Positions 62,793-64,000 of a stretch of 64,000 bases of DNA are shown here, piece by piece. Positions within the stretch are counted from its first letter, which is position 1. Every line of letters begins with the position of its first letter. The position numbers and the translations under genes were made by a program. Origin of the DNA: PALSA-505 sp036501145 (lineage in GTDB: Bacteria; Actinomycetota; Actinomycetes; Streptosporangiales; Streptosporangiaceae); NCBI GenBank assembly GCA_036501145.1, contig DASYAV010000207.1, forward strand, positions 1-64,000, read 5' to 3'. The notes beneath the pieces were generated by a model. The model searched no databases, was not told the origin of the DNA, and was given only the letters and a program-made list of their open reading frames with translations.

Positions 62793-64000
62793 TCAGGACG
62801 GCCCGAGCAGGTACGTGGTGACGCTCTGCGCGGGCGTGGTCAGCGTGGCCGTGCTGCCCTGCACCGGCGGGTTCGCCGTCCGGCTGAGGCTGGCGGTGGC
62901 GCTGGTCTGGTACGTGCCGCCGGCCTTCAGCGTCCCGCCGCTCGGCAGCTGCAGGCTGAACGTGGCGGACCCGCTGCCCGCGGCGTTCTCGTTGAGCACG
63001 ACGACCTGCCACTGCCCGTGGTTCTCGAAGGCCAGCGCCTGCACGCCGCTGGGCGCCCCGGTCACGTCGTGCCGCACCGCGCCGGGCCGGACGAACCGGC
63101 TGAACTGGCCGAGCGTGTAGAACCGTTTGGTCGGATACACGTTGTAGTTGTGGTCGGTGGCGAAGTTCGGGTCGAAGTTCAGCAGTCCGTCGTTCCACCC
63201 GGTCGAGTTGACCGTGTTCATACAGCTCGCCTGGGTGACGTCGCAGCCTTGCGCCGCCGACAGCGCCACCCACCAGTCGAACGCCGACATGTTCCCCGAC
63301 GTCAGGTCCTCGTAAATGATCTGCGCCATGGACAGGCCACCGGTGATGGTCGGGTCGAACTGCTGGCCGTACCCGGGCGGGGCCGAGGCGCCGTTGTAGA
63401 CCATGCAGCAGATCTCAGTCGCCCACAGCTGCTTGCCGTATGACTGGGCCAGCGTGGATGCCTGCGCCATGGTCGCGTCGCTCGGGAAGTCGTAGGTGTG
63501 CGTGGCCAGCGCGGAAACGTACTGCGCGGTGCCCGGCACGTCCATCCACTGCGTCAGTTCGGTGTTGAACTGGCTGCCCACGTCGCTGGACTCGTCCGCG
63601 ATGATCTTCGTGTACGGTGCCTGCGCGGCCAGCTCCTGGCCAAGGTCCTGGACCACGGTGGCGCGCAGCGCCGGTGGCACCTCCATGCCCTCCTGGGTGC
63701 AGTCGCTGCGCGTGTAGTCCGGCTCGTTCATCGGGCTGATGTAGGGGATCGTGATGTGCCAGGCGTCGTGGATGTGCTTGATCACCGTGGTCAGGTATCC
63801 GTCGTAGGCCTGCACGTCGCCGGGGCTGAGCTCGCCGCCGCAGGACTGGCCGTTGGTGGTGAACTGGGCCGGCGCGCTGTTCACGTCGGCCACGATGTCC
63901 GGCACGTGGTCGGCGGCGGCGTAGCGCAGGAACGTGGTGCCGCCGGCGTCGTGGGTCCAGTTGTAGATGCCGGGCGCGACGTAGAAGGTCTCCGGCGAGC
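62793..64000 (-). CDS. GH30-like secreted glycoside hydrolase (N-terminus beyond window edge)
   Basis: The frame is open to the window end, so the N-terminus and any signal peptide are missing; about 402 residues are visible. It starts ETFYVAPGIYNW, contains LSPGDVQAYDGYLTTVIKHIHD, the acid/base motif SPMNEPDYT (Asn-Glu-Pro) and the nucleophile motif LWATEICCM with Glu. It ends with a beta-sandwich (RFVRPGAVRHDVTG, ALAFENHGQWQVVVLNEN) as in GH30 enzymes. Paired cysteines fit extracellular location. Closest in pattern are beta-1,6-galactanase/xylanase-like members; the substrate is inferred. Confidence 0.85.
   Translation of the reverse strand, partial: SPETFYVAPGIYNWTHDAGGTTFLRYAAADHVPDIVADVNSAPAQFTTNGQSCGGELSPGDVQAYDGYLTTVIKHIHDAWHITIPYISPMNEPDYTRSDCTQEGMEVPPALRATVVQDLGQELAAQAPYTKIIADESSDVGSQFNTELTQWMDVPGTAQYVSALATHTYDFPSDATMAQASTLAQSYGKQLWATEICCMVYNGASAPPGYGQQFDPTITGGLSMAQIIYEDLTSGNMSAFDWWVALSAAQGCDVTQASCMNTVNSTGWNDGLLNFDPNFATDHNYNVYPTKRFYTLGQFSRFVRPGAVRHDVTGAPSGVQALAFENHGQWQVVVLNENAAGSGSATFSLQLPSGGTLKAGGTYQTSATASLSRTANPPVQGSTATLTTPAQSVTTYLLGPS

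Overview
The window is high-GC, gene-dense DNA from an actinomycete. Three features point to a filamentous, sporulating lineage rather than a mycobacterium: a full-length BldD with its intact cyclic-di-GMP motif, many leaderless starts and ATGA/GTGA overlaps, and Streptomyces-type families (SARP-like regulator, Methyltransf_19 methyltransferase, SAV_6107 HEPN protein). The species cannot be named from the sequence alone. A secreted S53 acid peptidase and secreted glycosidases suggest a soil saprophyte (inference).

Region 1 (1-8.4 kb) is core metabolism: the 3' part of a threonine aldolase; a DAHP synthase behind an aromatic leader-peptide attenuator; a PASTA Ser/Thr kinase; the thiOSG thiamine operon behind a TPP riboswitch; a ferredoxin reductase; and an Rv2175c-type DNA-binding protein. 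Region 2 (8.4-20.5 kb) is accessory: an anti-sigma-type ATPase, an ECF42 sigma factor with its DGPF partner, dehydrogenases, a truncated medium-chain reductase, two genes each broken by one base (redoxin, cupin), an F420-type oxidoreductase, a SARP-like regulator, a VapBC pair and a secreted spherulin-4-like protein. It appears to sit inside a neighbourhood (aro / kinase / thi / Rv2175c / thiE / ids / metF / GNAT) that is more compact in other actinobacteria.

Region 3 (20.6-28.1 kb) holds thiE, a large secreted sedolisin (S53), a polyprenyl synthase, metF, an acetyltransferase and a HEPN protein. Region 4 (28.2-39.2 kb) is bldD followed by the complete de novo UMP operon pyrR-pyrB-pyrC-carA-carB-pyrK-pyrD-pyrF, tightly overlapped and preceded by a PyrR-binding RNA hairpin. 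Region 5 (39.3-45.8 kb) has a methyltransferase, two tandem TauE/SafE exporters that duplicated together with their upstream DNA, and a TetR-controlled drug-type ABC exporter.

Region 6 (45.8-55.0 kb, minus strand) is the most interesting. It is one tightly overlapped operon encoding a PstS-like lipoprotein (frameshifted here), a four-TM helical-bundle receptor, a long helical protein, a PknG-type kinase, a PP2C phosphatase, a vWA protein and an FHA protein. It combines the mycobacterial PknG/GlnH/GlnX sensing layout with a kinase/PP2C/vWA set resembling TerY-P triads, and a phosphate-type binding protein replaces the amino-acid-binding one.

Region 7 (55.2-64 kb) has an SDR plus sugar-acid kinase pair, an FMN/F420-split-barrel protein, and a MoxR/CoxD-CoxE-CoxL-like set that lacks the small and medium subunits. 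It ends with a GH30-like secreted glycosidase cut by the window edge. No rRNA, tRNA, insertion sequence or CRISPR array was recognised.
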